Shown piece by piece: positions 9,917-20,900 of a stretch of 64,000 nucleotides of DNA (position 1 is its first letter; each line of letters opens with the position of its first letter). The notes beneath the pieces are model-generated. The model was not told the origin of the DNA. It saw only the letters and a program-made list of their open reading frames with translations, and ran no database searches. The DNA is from Stichopus chloronotus (taxonomy: Eukaryota; Echinodermata; Holothuroidea; Aspidochirotida; Stichopodidae), in assembly GCA_021234535.1 (NCBI GenBank), contig CM037830.1, positions 39,407,937-39,471,936 on the forward strand, given 5' to 3'. The position numbers were made by a program, and so were the translations under genes.

Positions 9917-12900
9917 AGTTCCTTTTGTTAACAAAGGAACCTATGCAGTCAAGTCGACGTTTGTATGTGTGTGTGTATTTGACGTCACTCAAATGCGAGT
10001 TATGTGGCGAGATAACTCAAAAATCGATGGTTCAACTTTTCTCAAACTTGGTGTGTACGTGTACAAAATTGGGTAGATGTGCCCTCTTGTTTTTGATGCT
10101 CATATCTTGCATATTAATGAGTGAGCAGGGCTTAATGTCACGATTGGAATGCGAGGTATGTGGCGCGATAACTCAATAATCGAGTGCTCGTCAGTTCTTC
10201 TCAAACTTGGAGTGTACGTGTATCATATTGAGTGAATGTGCTCTACTGGTTTTGTGCCTATATCTTGCATACTAATGAGCGGGCGGGACTTACGTAAAAT
10301 TCCTGATATGGCAATATCTTGGCAGTGCCGTGTCCCATTTGTTTCAAATGTTGTAGGAAGGTGTTGTTAGATATGAGGTACCTTACCGTGGCATATTTAT
10401 TTTCGATGTCTTTAGCGTTTGGGGCATTTTGGCAGTTTGTGTGAGAGTATACAGAAAATTGAGAATTTTTGTGCATGCTGTGGGCAGTTAACATTTGGTT
10501 ACTGAAATTTCTTTGCTCCATTTTTATGCTATGGATGCTTATATGTTCTATCGGTCCTCCTGCATACCATGGAAGTACTGCCTGAGGTAGTAGTTCATGA
10601 TCAAATAAAGGAGCAGCAGTGCTATGGGGAGTACTGTAGGTGGCCACTCCAGACAAGTTTTGGCTGCATCAGTTTACATCCTCGTGCTTCAGTGGTGATG
10701 TGTGCATTGATGTACATGGCTTTTAAATAGTAACGTGGGCAAGACACAATGAAAGAAAATAAGTCACTTTGTGTTCTTTCCAATGGAAACTAGACTCTAG
10801 CATTCCCTCCAGAGCATGCTGTCAGTATTAGGTGGACATTAAAGAGGGTGCCTCATTGCAATTTGCACAAGCCCTCATTTAGGGCTTTAAATGAAAGATT
10901 CACAGCTGTTAGTGCTATGTAGAATGAATGAAATATTGTTGTATATTGTAGAAATCAACATTTTCAATTTATTGCATTAATCGAATGGTTTCTTTGCATA
11001 TTTATGAACTCCAGCATATCATTTTATAGTATGTTTCAAGTGCAAGAAACCATAGTGTCCTTGGTCCGTTGTGAAATCATGCAAAAATACTTCTTCTCTT
11101 ACAGATTGTATGTAACCAACACTGTTCATAATTGGTCACATTAGTGCTATGAAAGTAGTTCTATGGGGCATTCCATGGTATTTCTCTGTCGTGGACGGGA
11201 CATTTTGCACAATTAAAACATTAATAACTCAAAATAGGTGATCTGCATGGTTGTGTAATATATTTATTCAGAATCAGCCTGCCTGAAATAACCTTAAACT
11301 GTCTCCATTTTAGTAATAGCATAAAAGATCATGTACGTATAGCCTCCTTAGTGTGCGTCGCGGACGGAATAGAAAATGGACATGGATTTTCAAGGATTAA
11401 AGTGAAACTAGAATTGCTCTGAATGTGGGCTGGGTAAGGTGGGTTGGGTAAGGTGGGTTTGGTTAGCAAGTTATATTTAGGAACCACTTTCCTATTACAA
11501 ATTGTCATGAAAATTTGAAGGGACTACTCTGTAGACTGTGAAATTGATGTTTAAAAAAATAAAAAAATCAGCGTCGCGGACTCGACATTTCTCAATGTCG
11601 CGGACGGGACAGAATTGATTTACACAAATTGTGCATGTCTCCCTTGTTCAAATTAACATGAACAATGAACAACAGCTAGTGTGGACTCATGGGGTCTAAG
11701 CAAATGCTGTAAAAGATTATACGTTCAACCACCTCCCCTGTCCGCTCCCAACCCTTCCCCCTATTGCAACCGCTAGGAATTGGCATACTGGTACCATGTC
11801 TCAATGGCAAAATTAAGAGCAAAAATTAGTAGTGAGGAGTTGTAGGGTCCAAACCTTTACTTTCAAGAGATTATATGTTCAAGATAACCCCAAGCACTCT
11901 GCACCCACTGAGAACCCTGTATAAGCATGCATGCTTAGTGTGAATTACATAGAGCATAGCGCCTAGACCTTGATTCATGCGCACAAACAATTTATGGTCT
12001 ATACAATGAAAAACCCTCCACAGCAACTAGCCGAGGCCTACAAATCACATGCATCTTACTCTAATACTAGCAGACATATATCCAGTAACTTCTACACTCC
12101 ATCATGATCGTGATTCTACACAATATATTGACCTGGACTCCTAATAATCTCGAGTTGCTTTGCAAAAAATAAACTGTCACAAAGGCAGGTCCAGGTGCCA
12201 TTATGTAATAGAATTGCAGTGTGGACCCCATGAGGCTTTCAGAATAAACTGTCATATCTCACCTTGATTAAGGAATGATATGTGGAAGTAGGAAGTAGGT
12301 ACTGCAATGTGTACAATGTCACTGAAAAATGACCCGTCCGCGACAAAATGTGCCGTCCGCGACAGTGTTTCATTAATTAATTACTCCGGTTAAATGAATG
12401 CAGTGGACAATAGGAAGACAAAGGGGGGTATTGTATTGAGGCCAGTAACAGAATTCTCAAAAAAGATGAAATTGAACTAACTACTAATGAGTAATGTTAA
12501 AAATCGTGTTGAAATTGTCGCGGACGGGACAATTCAATATTTACTAATTAATTAGTATTAATTAGCAGTACAGCAGAAACTTTGAAATTGATTCATGATG
12601 TAACCTATAACATGCTAAATATGTCCTGACTACTTCTATACCATTCCTGTTCTGTCCCATTCTGTATTACCAGGAAGGGTAATGTCCCGTCCGCGACGCT
12701 GTTCCCAGGTTCGTTTACTCTGTTTATTAATTAATTACCATAAGAGTGATTTTTTCCAGAAAAAAGTTTACCACTAGGAACTATGACTTGTGCACTTGGA
12801 TAATTGACTAATCACAGGTGGATACTTTGCATTTGAAATTTACACATTCATGTCCAAATTACTGTGGAATGCCCCCTATCTGGGTGTTTGTCATATTTGG

Positions 12901-13111
12901 GGTTGCAATATCCGAAATGGGCCATGTTATAATATCATGAAATATGTTTCTTTCTCTACAGATTGTACGTTACAAAAGTGAGGGTTCATGGTCAGAAATG
13001 GGCCATATGGGCTATTGTACAAAATCTGCAAAATGCTTCTTTTACTTCATAATTTACATTACATACTCTTCCTTTGTGCAAGGAACCACAGTGCCCTTGA
13101 AGACTTGTTTT
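9917..13111 (+). mobile_element. Family B repeat, copy B1, split by a 1.7-kb insertion
   Basis: It starts with the palindrome AGTTCCTTTTGTTAACAAAG-GAACC and a TATGCAGTCA block, continues with two ~156-bp tandem units (GTTATGTGGCGAGATAACTC at about 9999, again near 10154), then a unique part. It ends with AAGGAACCACAGTGCCCTTG and ACTTGTTT. The unique part aligns with copy B2 at 62571-63719, for example ATGCTATGGATGCT-ATATGTTC and GAGGGTTCATGGTCAGAAATGG. B1 is interrupted at 11165-12875. No protein-coding frame is evident. Confidence 0.75.
11165..12875. mobile_element. 1,711-bp non-autonomous DNA transposon with repeated internal motif
   Basis: The ends are perfect 11-bp inverted repeats, GGGGCATTCCA and TGGAATGCCCC. 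CTAT occurs immediately outside both ends (11161-11164 and 12876-12879), a likely 4-bp target duplication. Copy B2 near 63480-63500 lacks the insertion and serves as an empty site. The motif GTCGCGGACGGGAC occurs, exact or diverged, at 11188, 11357, 11573, 11597 and 12517, and inverted at 12331, 12351 and 12684. Repeated subterminal motifs usually bind transposase. No transposase frame exists. The superfamily is uncertain; 4-bp duplications occur in Sola1/2, Ginger and Chapaev types. Confidence 0.75.
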
Positions 13112-14845
13112 TCGAAGTGTTCTTTGTCCTTGTTGAATATTTCTGTGCCATTGTTACTTTAATGTTCGAAGTTTCAAAGCAAGTTCTGTTCCAGTCACCC
13201 CTGATCACGGATTGACGACCATGTTTAAGTAGCTCGGAATATGTCTTGACCGAACTAAGAGAGCTAGCATATTTGAAGGCAATTATAGAGAAAGTTGATT
13301 ATATGCAAGTTCCTACTACATTTTTTTCAAGTTTGTTGCACTGCAAGATTTCTCTGCAGAGACTCCACGCGGTTTGACAGACCTCTAGAGAACACCACAA
13401 GTCGTCACAATAAATACAATTGAGGATAATCCCATAAACCACCATCGAGGAGAATCAGTCCCCCAGCATATCACCCGAGGCGATTTTAATAAATCAATTA
13501 CATGTATGATATTTTTCTTCATTGAGTGATATGAGTGAGATGGTATCAAATCACAATCTCTTTTGTGGTATTGTTGTATCACAAGAAGTAAAAAGACAGG
13601 AAAAACAAGAAGAACTGAACTTGCAGGCAAGTACATAGAAACCTGTTGGGACTGTGGGCATGCATGGTGCACCCCTGATTGCAGATCTGCCCAGTAACAT
13701 GTACGGCTTAGGCTACGTATGTGGATCTAAAGTGATATTGATAAACTGTAAAACAGAGTAGGCCTGACCCAGATGGTATAACGGCACGCACGTACATCCA
13801 CGTATACATGGCCCCATTAACGCACACGAAACACCACTACAGCGAAAGAAAACTCACACATGCCAAGCAATGACTGGATTTAAATTAACCTAAACTCGTA
13901 GCAGGAGTAATGCTAGGCCTAACATACTCCGCCAGCAAAGATTCTGGTCGTAAAGATACTTCAATTGGAGAAAGTGAGAAGAAGGAAAACCATCATCGCA
14001 CTAATATGTCGTTGGTCCTGGTATGGGGATGGTATACATATCGACACGCGATGTCAGTACAGTAAGCACGACCATCAGGCAACTTGTGCATTAGTTGCGT
14101 ATGTCTCTGTCAGTACCAGTTTGAAGCTAGCATGAACAGAGTGCTACTGGGTAGGTGCAAACAACTTGACAGAATATTCTATTTTCCCGGAGTGAAAGTC
14201 GGTAATTTACTCGGTGATACACACTATCAAAAAGTCAAAAGGTCTTGCAAGCAGGCTTAAATGGCGATTAGCACTTCATAAAACAATAGAAATGTCTGCG
14301 TCACTGTTCACCTTACAGTGAATCTGCATTTTACGTGTGTGCACAAGAACGCAACTCTTCGTGGGCACCAACGCAGATGAAAATGGTAAAAAAAAAAAAA
14401 ACATGACAGGCTGACTAAATCCAAGAATCGACGCCATGGGCTTCGATTAATAATTGTACAGAATTTAGGTCGATTTTTTCTCTCTTCAATGAGTTCTGTT
14501 ATTCCAACGTAGTAGAATCATGAAGTAATATATTTCTACTTCAAATAACGTATGGACTTAGGAAGTCTTATTGCATTTCCTTGTTAATTCCTTCAAAAAG
14601 AAGTTATGTCAGCTGTTTTTGTTCCGGTAATGTGTGGTGCTTGTCAGAATGTTCTTAGGGTTGTCCGTGCCACACCAAGTTAAAAGTTGACAGCGTGTCA
14701 TAGACGGCACGTGCTTTGCTACATGTAGCTGTTTATCATACAAAACCGTTGCGGCTTACATAGGTGCCTTTTGTATTTACAAAAGTGCATCTGGATTAGC
14801 TTATATTTATGTGCCAGCGGCAACTCCCTGTTCCATTGCAGTTCA
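13112..14845. other. Non-coding stretch, nothing recognised
   Basis: No exon, RNA gene or repeat is identified apart from poly-A near 14389-14402. If the carboxypeptidase gene starts upstream of the window, this is intron; otherwise it is upstream flank. I looked for the missing membrane-anchor exon and could not place it. Confidence 0.3.
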
Positions 14846-14848
14846 TTA

Positions 14849-16085
14849 TTCCGAAGGTTTTTTCTCTAATGGTCCTTAATCCGAATATTTGATTCCTCGG
14901 CTTACCGAAGTCAAAAGGAATCTATGTGATGGTGATGTTGTGTGTGACGCCTTGCTTGTAAACACGATATCTCAAGAAGGGTAACCTTGACTAATCTCAT
15001 ACTTAGTGTGTGGATTGGTCATATTTAATAGATGACCCCTCTTATTTTTGGTGGAGGTCACAGGTCATTGAGGTCACCAGATGTCAAATTGTGAAATCAT
15101 TGTAAAGACTATATAAGCACTACATCTCAAGAAGCATAGCCTTAAATAATGTCATATAAATGGTGTATGAGTTGGTCATATTAATTGATTGATCCTACTA
15201 TTTTGGTAGAGGTCAAAGGTCATTTGAGGTCTCCAGAGATCAAAATGTGAAAACATTGTAAACACACTATCTCAAGACGGGTAAACGTGGCTAATGTCAT
15301 ATTCAGTGTGTGGGTTGGTCATAGTGAGTAGATGATATCTATTGCTTTGCTGAAGGTCAGTTGGTGTCAACATACGTCAAACTGTGAAAATCTTCATAAT
15401 CACGATATCTCAAGAATGGTATTCTTGATTAATCTCTTAGTTGATGTGTGTATTGGTCATATTAAGTAAATGGTGACTTTTCTTTGTGGTATAGGTCAAA
15501 TGTCATTTGAGGTCACGAGAGGTCAAAATGTGAAAAAATTGTAAACACACTCTTTCAAGAAGGGTTATCTTGAATAATTTCAAACTTAGTGTGTCGTTAG
15601 TCATAGTGAGTAGGTGATTCTCATTGGATGATTCTCAGTGATTTTGGTGGAGGTCAAATTTCATTTGAGGTCACTCGAAGTCAGATTGTGGAAACAGATA
15701 AAACCCCTTAGTACACATAGTGGTCAAAAGACCTTAATGTAGGCATGCTTGAAGGATAAGGTGTTCGAATTCGAAAATTGGTAGCCTATGCACATGTTGT
15801 CCTCTGTACTTCTTGAAGGTTGACAAGGAATCATAAAGTCCTTTGACTTTCTTGTAAGTATAGGTCTGTATTCCGAAGGTTCACTTATCTGAAGGGTCGT
15901 TATTCCGATTTGTTAAAAAGGACGTTATTCCGAATGGATATTCCAAATGGTCATTATTCCGAAGGGTCGTTATTCCGAATTTTTCAAAAGGGGCGTTTTC
16001 CCGAATGGTGATTATTCCGAAGAGTAGCAATTCCGAATCGAACACAAGCGTCAATATTTCGAATGGTAGTTACTTCGAAGGGTCA
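14849..16085 (+). repeat. TTATTCCGAA minisatellite split by family A copy A2
   Basis: Units like GTTATTCCGAAGGGTC occur at 14849-14883 and again at about 15867-16085. They include TTATTCCGAA, TATTCCAAAT, TTCCCGAAT and ATTTCGAAT variants, spaced about 18-30 bp. The interval between holds the family A copy at 14891-15856. The array therefore predates that insertion. Confidence 0.65.
14891..15856 (+). mobile_element. Family A repeat, copy A2
   Basis: It starts GATTCCTCGGC...AAAAGGAATC with GATGGTGATGTTGTGTGTG, carries about five diverged 145-bp monomers (ACACGATATCTCAAGAAGGG, then GGAGGTCA half-site blocks), and ends with CAAGGAATCATAAAGTCC then TTTGACTTTCTT. The end hairpin is degraded relative to A1. 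Confidence 0.75.
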
Positions 16086-16219
16086 TTACTCATAAGTTTA
16101 GTTTCTTTAACATGCACCGTGATACCCGAGATAAAATGTCATGACGAACAAGCCTAGATAGTATTTCAGCACCTCAGCTCAAATTATGAATCAACATTGA
16201 CTGAGGGGACATCTTTGTC

Positions 16220-16470
16220 TTACCGTCTTCTCTGTGAAAAAAGAAAAAAAAAACGGTGGAAACTAAATATTGTGCAGTGGCTACAGACACACAACTTATT
16301 ACCACTGTACAATCTTGTAAAGCAACGTTTTAAATCAGAACAAAATTTAAAATACTTTAAAGCCTTATCGTTTATACCCCAATCCATACAATCAAAAGGT
16401 TTCTCAAAATCAAGGAAAAACAGGTTATAGGACTCTGATAGTGGTTTGTGATTGTGGTCAATCATTTTAT
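16220..16470 (-). pseudogene. Degenerate LINE RT fragment (L1/Tx1-like)
   Basis: On the minus strand an open stretch contains NLFFLDFEKPFDCMDWG, matching the RT block FFLDFEKAFD(S)xDW of L1/Tx1-type LINEs. It continues with KALKYFKF and a LYSGN block, as in that family. The catalytic core beyond is lost, and the frame ends in purine-rich low-complexity sequence. It is a short dead fragment. Confidence 0.6.
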
Positions 16471-17300
16471 TGAAAACCTTGCGTGATGTAAAGATTTTGT
16501 ATGTCGGAGATTTATTTTTAGAAGACGAATCGTTTCATTAGCCCTCTAATCAGTTTCTTCATAATTTAACCCATGTTTTTATCTTCGCTTGGAAGATATT
16601 CCGAGCTTGCGATAGCATGGACACGAACTCTCGCAGGAGAAGACGATAATTCAAATAAGCATATCATTAATACAATCCCCAGTTTACACAGTGTGGGTAA
16701 AATTACCTTCTCGTTTTTAATCAAGAAGCCTGCCCTTATGCAAGACAAAAACAGGCTTGAGGAAATAAGAGGAGTATGAACATGATGCAATGATTTAGAG
16801 CCGTTTTTTCATTATTTCTTGAACCTAAAGTCCATTGTTTTCAAACCTTTTTTGACGTTCATATTTGTATACAAAATTAGTTGATTAAAAGTATCATTAA
16901 TTCTTTCGTAACTTTTATTTATTCATTCATGCAATCACTCTTTCATTCATTGCTTATCATAACCTAAAAAGTTTCTGGTACGTGACGCCCCGGCTGATGG
17001 GGTCACCCTCCTGAGTTAGTGTCAAAAGAGGTATCCCAAATAACCAACCCATTCCCCGCCCCCGGTCCCCCCCCCCCTTTAAATCCTATTTTTAATGACA
17101 GCTGTTGAAATTGAATAAAATAAGTTGAAATTTACCTGCAAAAATGTTATTTCCTGGTAAGTATATTTTTGTCAACATTTCTGGATGCTATGCGAAAACT
17201 GTTGTTAACGTTTCGCCTACATAGGTCAAACGGTCGCTTGCTGTAGTTGTCATCGGTTGCGTCAAACGCCCTGCTCCACTCTCCGACCATGTCCTCCACA
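16471..17300. other. Non-coding stretch
   Basis: No gene is recognised. It has a poly-C tract near 17066-17078 and AT-rich sequence near 16910-16960. Opposing open frames at 16566-16790 have no motif. Confidence 0.35.
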
Positions 17301-17311
17301 TCAGTCGTACG

Positions 17312-17515
17312 AACGACATAATAACTCATTGAAACCACGTAATAAGTAACAGTACCCCACAATAACTCGTAGGGACGAGAAAATAAGTCGTATGAACGAA
17401 ATAGATAGTAGCAACGACATCATAAGGCATAGAAACGACATACTAAGTCCTAGGAACCACATACTAAGTCCTAGGAACCACATAATAAGTCTTAGGAACC
17501 ACATCATAATTAATA
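17312..17515. repeat. ~23-bp minisatellite
   Basis: The units read ACATACTAAGTCCTAGGAACC and ACATAATAAGTCTTAGGAACC; they are tight at 17430-17510 and increasingly diverged back to 17312. The array lies about 250 bp upstream of the first recognised peptidase exon, inside its upstream intron. Long minus-strand open frames here come from the periodicity. Confidence 0.65.
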
Positions 17516-17758
17516 ATCTGAGAGAATCCCAATCAAGCTTCACATTTAATTTTAGGATAACATGATAACCGTGACATCATTATGTTGAAAACATAGCAAT
17601 TATGCAAGGAATACTCAGTTTCTCATAACTAATCTCTTTTTCCATACTCTCAAGTAGCTCTAAAAAAGTAAAAAAGAAAGCAGATTCTTTTAGAAAAAAC
17701 AATGATTATTTTTGTTTTGATGAATTAATGACATTTTTTGTACTTTGTCTTTGTTCAG

Positions 17759-17921
17759 ATATTTAACCGAAAAACCACACGTGGCAGGTAGACCTCGACA
17801 ATTTGAACTTGCAGAGTGGGTCAGAGATCAGTTCGAAGAGTATGGGTTCGACACAGCAGAAATTATTACTTACAACGTTTTACTTTCCTATCCTTCAGAA
17901 GAAGAAGGTGAAGAGAGTGTA
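17759..17921 (+). CDS. NAALAD2-like: Exon: [10 protein letters not shown]... start of the peptidase ectodomain
   Basis: The acceptor is TTTGTTCAG and the donor is GTAAGT. The exon starts with the last base of a split codon and ends in phase 0. It encodes [20 protein letters not shown] through a [10 protein letters not shown] block. This matches the family's IPHLAG...LA..I...W.E.G.D...YDVLLSYP segment, near human residue 105. The upstream exon carrying the cytosolic tail and transmembrane anchor should end in phase 2; I did not locate it in 1-17758. Confidence 0.93.
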
Positions 17922-20900
17922 GTAAGTATAATATCTAGTGTTTCATTGCCTCATTTGTCGTTTCTCTATATGCAGTGAGGTTGGGATGTATGTGTGTCTT
18001 TGACAGTTACTGGGGTATGTTCTTTCTCAATAAGGGAGAGACGGACGAGAGTAAAACTTAACATATAGGTATGACATGTCCTATTGTTTTTGGTGGAGGT
18101 CAAAGGTCATTTGGGGCACGACTCCGAAAACCTTTTACCTCACTATCTCAAGGTAGAAACCTTAGACAAATTTTATCCTCGGTGCGTGGGTGCATTAGGG
18201 TGAGAAGATTAATTTGTTTTGGTGGAGGTCAAGCAGCAGCAAAGGATAGGCACCTACTTTAGAACTATATAGTGATACTACAGCACTCTTGGGCTACCAT
18301 ACCTTTTGCCCAAATTCCTATATGCCACTTGTGTATCATCAGTGTAGTAGCCTGGTGCTCTCTCAGTAATCATATTACAACCTTTCTATACACAATATAC
18401 AGAGTCTGACAACCTTCGTGCAGTTTTCATTTACTGGAAACCCGCATTTTGCGGGATAAATTTTTATTCATATAATATTTCGTGGTATACGGAACACGTA
18501 TGAATAGTCATACTTTCGTACCTACAACGGCGAACAACTCATAGAAATTTTGTATGTGGAAGGCAGCATCATGCACACTAATTTGCCATTACGTGAGACA
18601 TATATACATAATTCAGTCACTGTCGGAAGACGCTATCAATTTTTTGACAGTATGGTCACATCTTGAAACGTTACACATCATGATGGAACGCCCTCAGTCA
18701 GAAGGCAGGCCAGCACCATTCAGACCCACAATCTTGGACAAAATACCTTGGGACACCCCGCACCCCCGTTCAATGCTGGCTATAGAATTGATGTTCAAAG
18801 GGTACATTCACTTCTATAGCGCAACATTGGAAAGGGGCGCGGGGTTTCATGTTATCCTCTCACCTAAAATTCAGTATTATTTTTGCAACGTACGACAAAG
18901 TGTCCCAACAATTTTGTCCAAGATTGTCTCAGAATTTCGACGGGTTAGAAGCATGCGCGGGGCACAGGAAAAATCGTCAATTTGAAATAAGTTAAACGGC
19001 AAAATGGGGGGTGATATTCCTTGCAACAAGAAACATCAGCAGTGCGGGTTCGGCATGTCTGGGGCCTATATTGAAGTTGGTTTAATGTAATAATATTATT
19101 GTGTGAATTTTGTCAATGTTAGTACGGAATAAAGGGAGGAATAAGTCAGTCAAATCCATGTATTTGCACTAAATGTGCTAAATAAAATGCAGTCATTGGG
19201 GAGGTAACATCACTAACTCCAATGCATCTTGTCGATCAGGAAACTACTTTAAAACAGTTTGTGTGATACAAATGACGTACTTTCGGCTCAAACTCTGATA
19301 TTGAGACAGGTACCGAAGAAAAAAACAAACAAAAACAAAATGTCACCCCCCCCAAAAAAAAAAAAACTAGCATGTTAGTGGTCCGTTGAAGAAGATCGAT
19401 GTATATGTGTTATTTATTCAAATTGTTCACAGTGATAACGTGGTGTCTGGTATTAAAGTAACTACGCTTAATAACTATTATGACGGACTTGCAGGGTAAG
19501 TAGGTAAAAAAGTGTACTATCATTATACAAAATAAACCCCTAAAATGCAAATTTAATAAATGCGACGTTTCCTCATATTCACATAACAGTGACATTGTGG
19601 CACCCATTCTATTGTACCGTACATGGTGCACTGTAATATGTCAGTCATTTTAAGCAGTTTCAACGGACTTCAGAGTACATATTTGTTGTTAGATCTATAT
19701 CATTATATTAATATACATATATATATTACCTTATGTTATACATGAATGAATGAAAAATGAGAAGTTGACAGACATTTGAGTTTATAAATGGATAATTGAG
19801 CAGTGAAAAACACTATGGCCATTCCGTGAATCGAACCCCGGCCTCCACATCCAAGCTGACTAAGACCTAACAACAGCGTCCGATAGTATAGGTTAATGAA
19901 ACCCACGTTCTACCAAGTGTTTTGACAGGAAAATTTAAGCACCCCGTGGGAAAATTGCGTAGATTACAAGACTGAAGATTACATATGTTACCAGCTTCAT
20001 GCAATGTAAAAATTGCAGTCACAAATCCTGATTTAGCGGCCAAAAATGTAAAAAACCAGCCTTTACTAACGTTCTACCATTATTTTAATATTAAGCTGAA
20101 TCTACAGTTCTGACTTTAACGCATTTTGGTAGAACGTGGAGCTACTTCAGAATATATTATAACTGGGATTCCTACCAGCATTCTACAATTGCAGTAACAC
20201 TCCTGTTGCAACACAATGCAACAACTGCCGATCAATGTTATTTCTAAACGCAAACATTTCTGTGCGCATACAAAACCATGAAACAATCTATTCATTCATG
20301 ATCACTCCTTTCCAATAGAACATATACAAATAAACCCCCAAGTTAAAATTAAACTTGTTATGTTCATAGTCGAAATTCAGAATACTTTCATTTGAAAACC
20401 CCCAGACCCATAGGCCCCGATAACTAATTTTTATGATGCACCTTGTCCAAAAATGTTCAATTTTCTTTCAAAATTTCTCTCCAAAATTGCTCCCAAAAAG
20501 CTCAGACAATCTTGGACAAAATACCTTGGGACACCCCGCACCCCCGTTCAATGTTGGCTGTAGGATTGCTGTTCAAAGGGTACATTCACCTCTATAGCGC
20601 AATATTGGAAAGGGGCGCGGGGTTTCATGACAATGACTTACGAAACTGAGTACAATGACTTATGTGACCACCTTTGCCGCGTCACTTTCGTAACAAATCA
20701 TGTTAAATCGTCGCCGGCGTATTTCTGTGGTAGCAGGTAGTATACTAATCGATTCCAAAGTGTTAAGAATAACATAGGCCTTAGCCAAAATATTACATAT
20801 TTCTAATGTTGGAGTGTTTAACTACTTCAATATATTTTGCAAACATAATTCATTCACTATGACAATCTCTACATACACACAAAAAAAAATAAAAAGTGAG

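Noticed and set aside
16573..16790. Overlapping open frames on both strands of about 70 codons
   Set aside because: They mirror each other in complementary frames, carry no motif and no splice context, and are likely chance.
1..17758. Upstream exon with the peptidase membrane anchor
   Set aside because: I looked for a short hydrophobic exon ending in phase 2 before GT and found none that I could defend; it may lie upstream of the window or be too diverged.
19811..19890. tRNA gene or SINE head on the minus strand (GGTTCGATTC box B-like word)
   Set aside because: No convincing box A, acceptor stem or anticodon arm could be paired, and no second copy is in the window.
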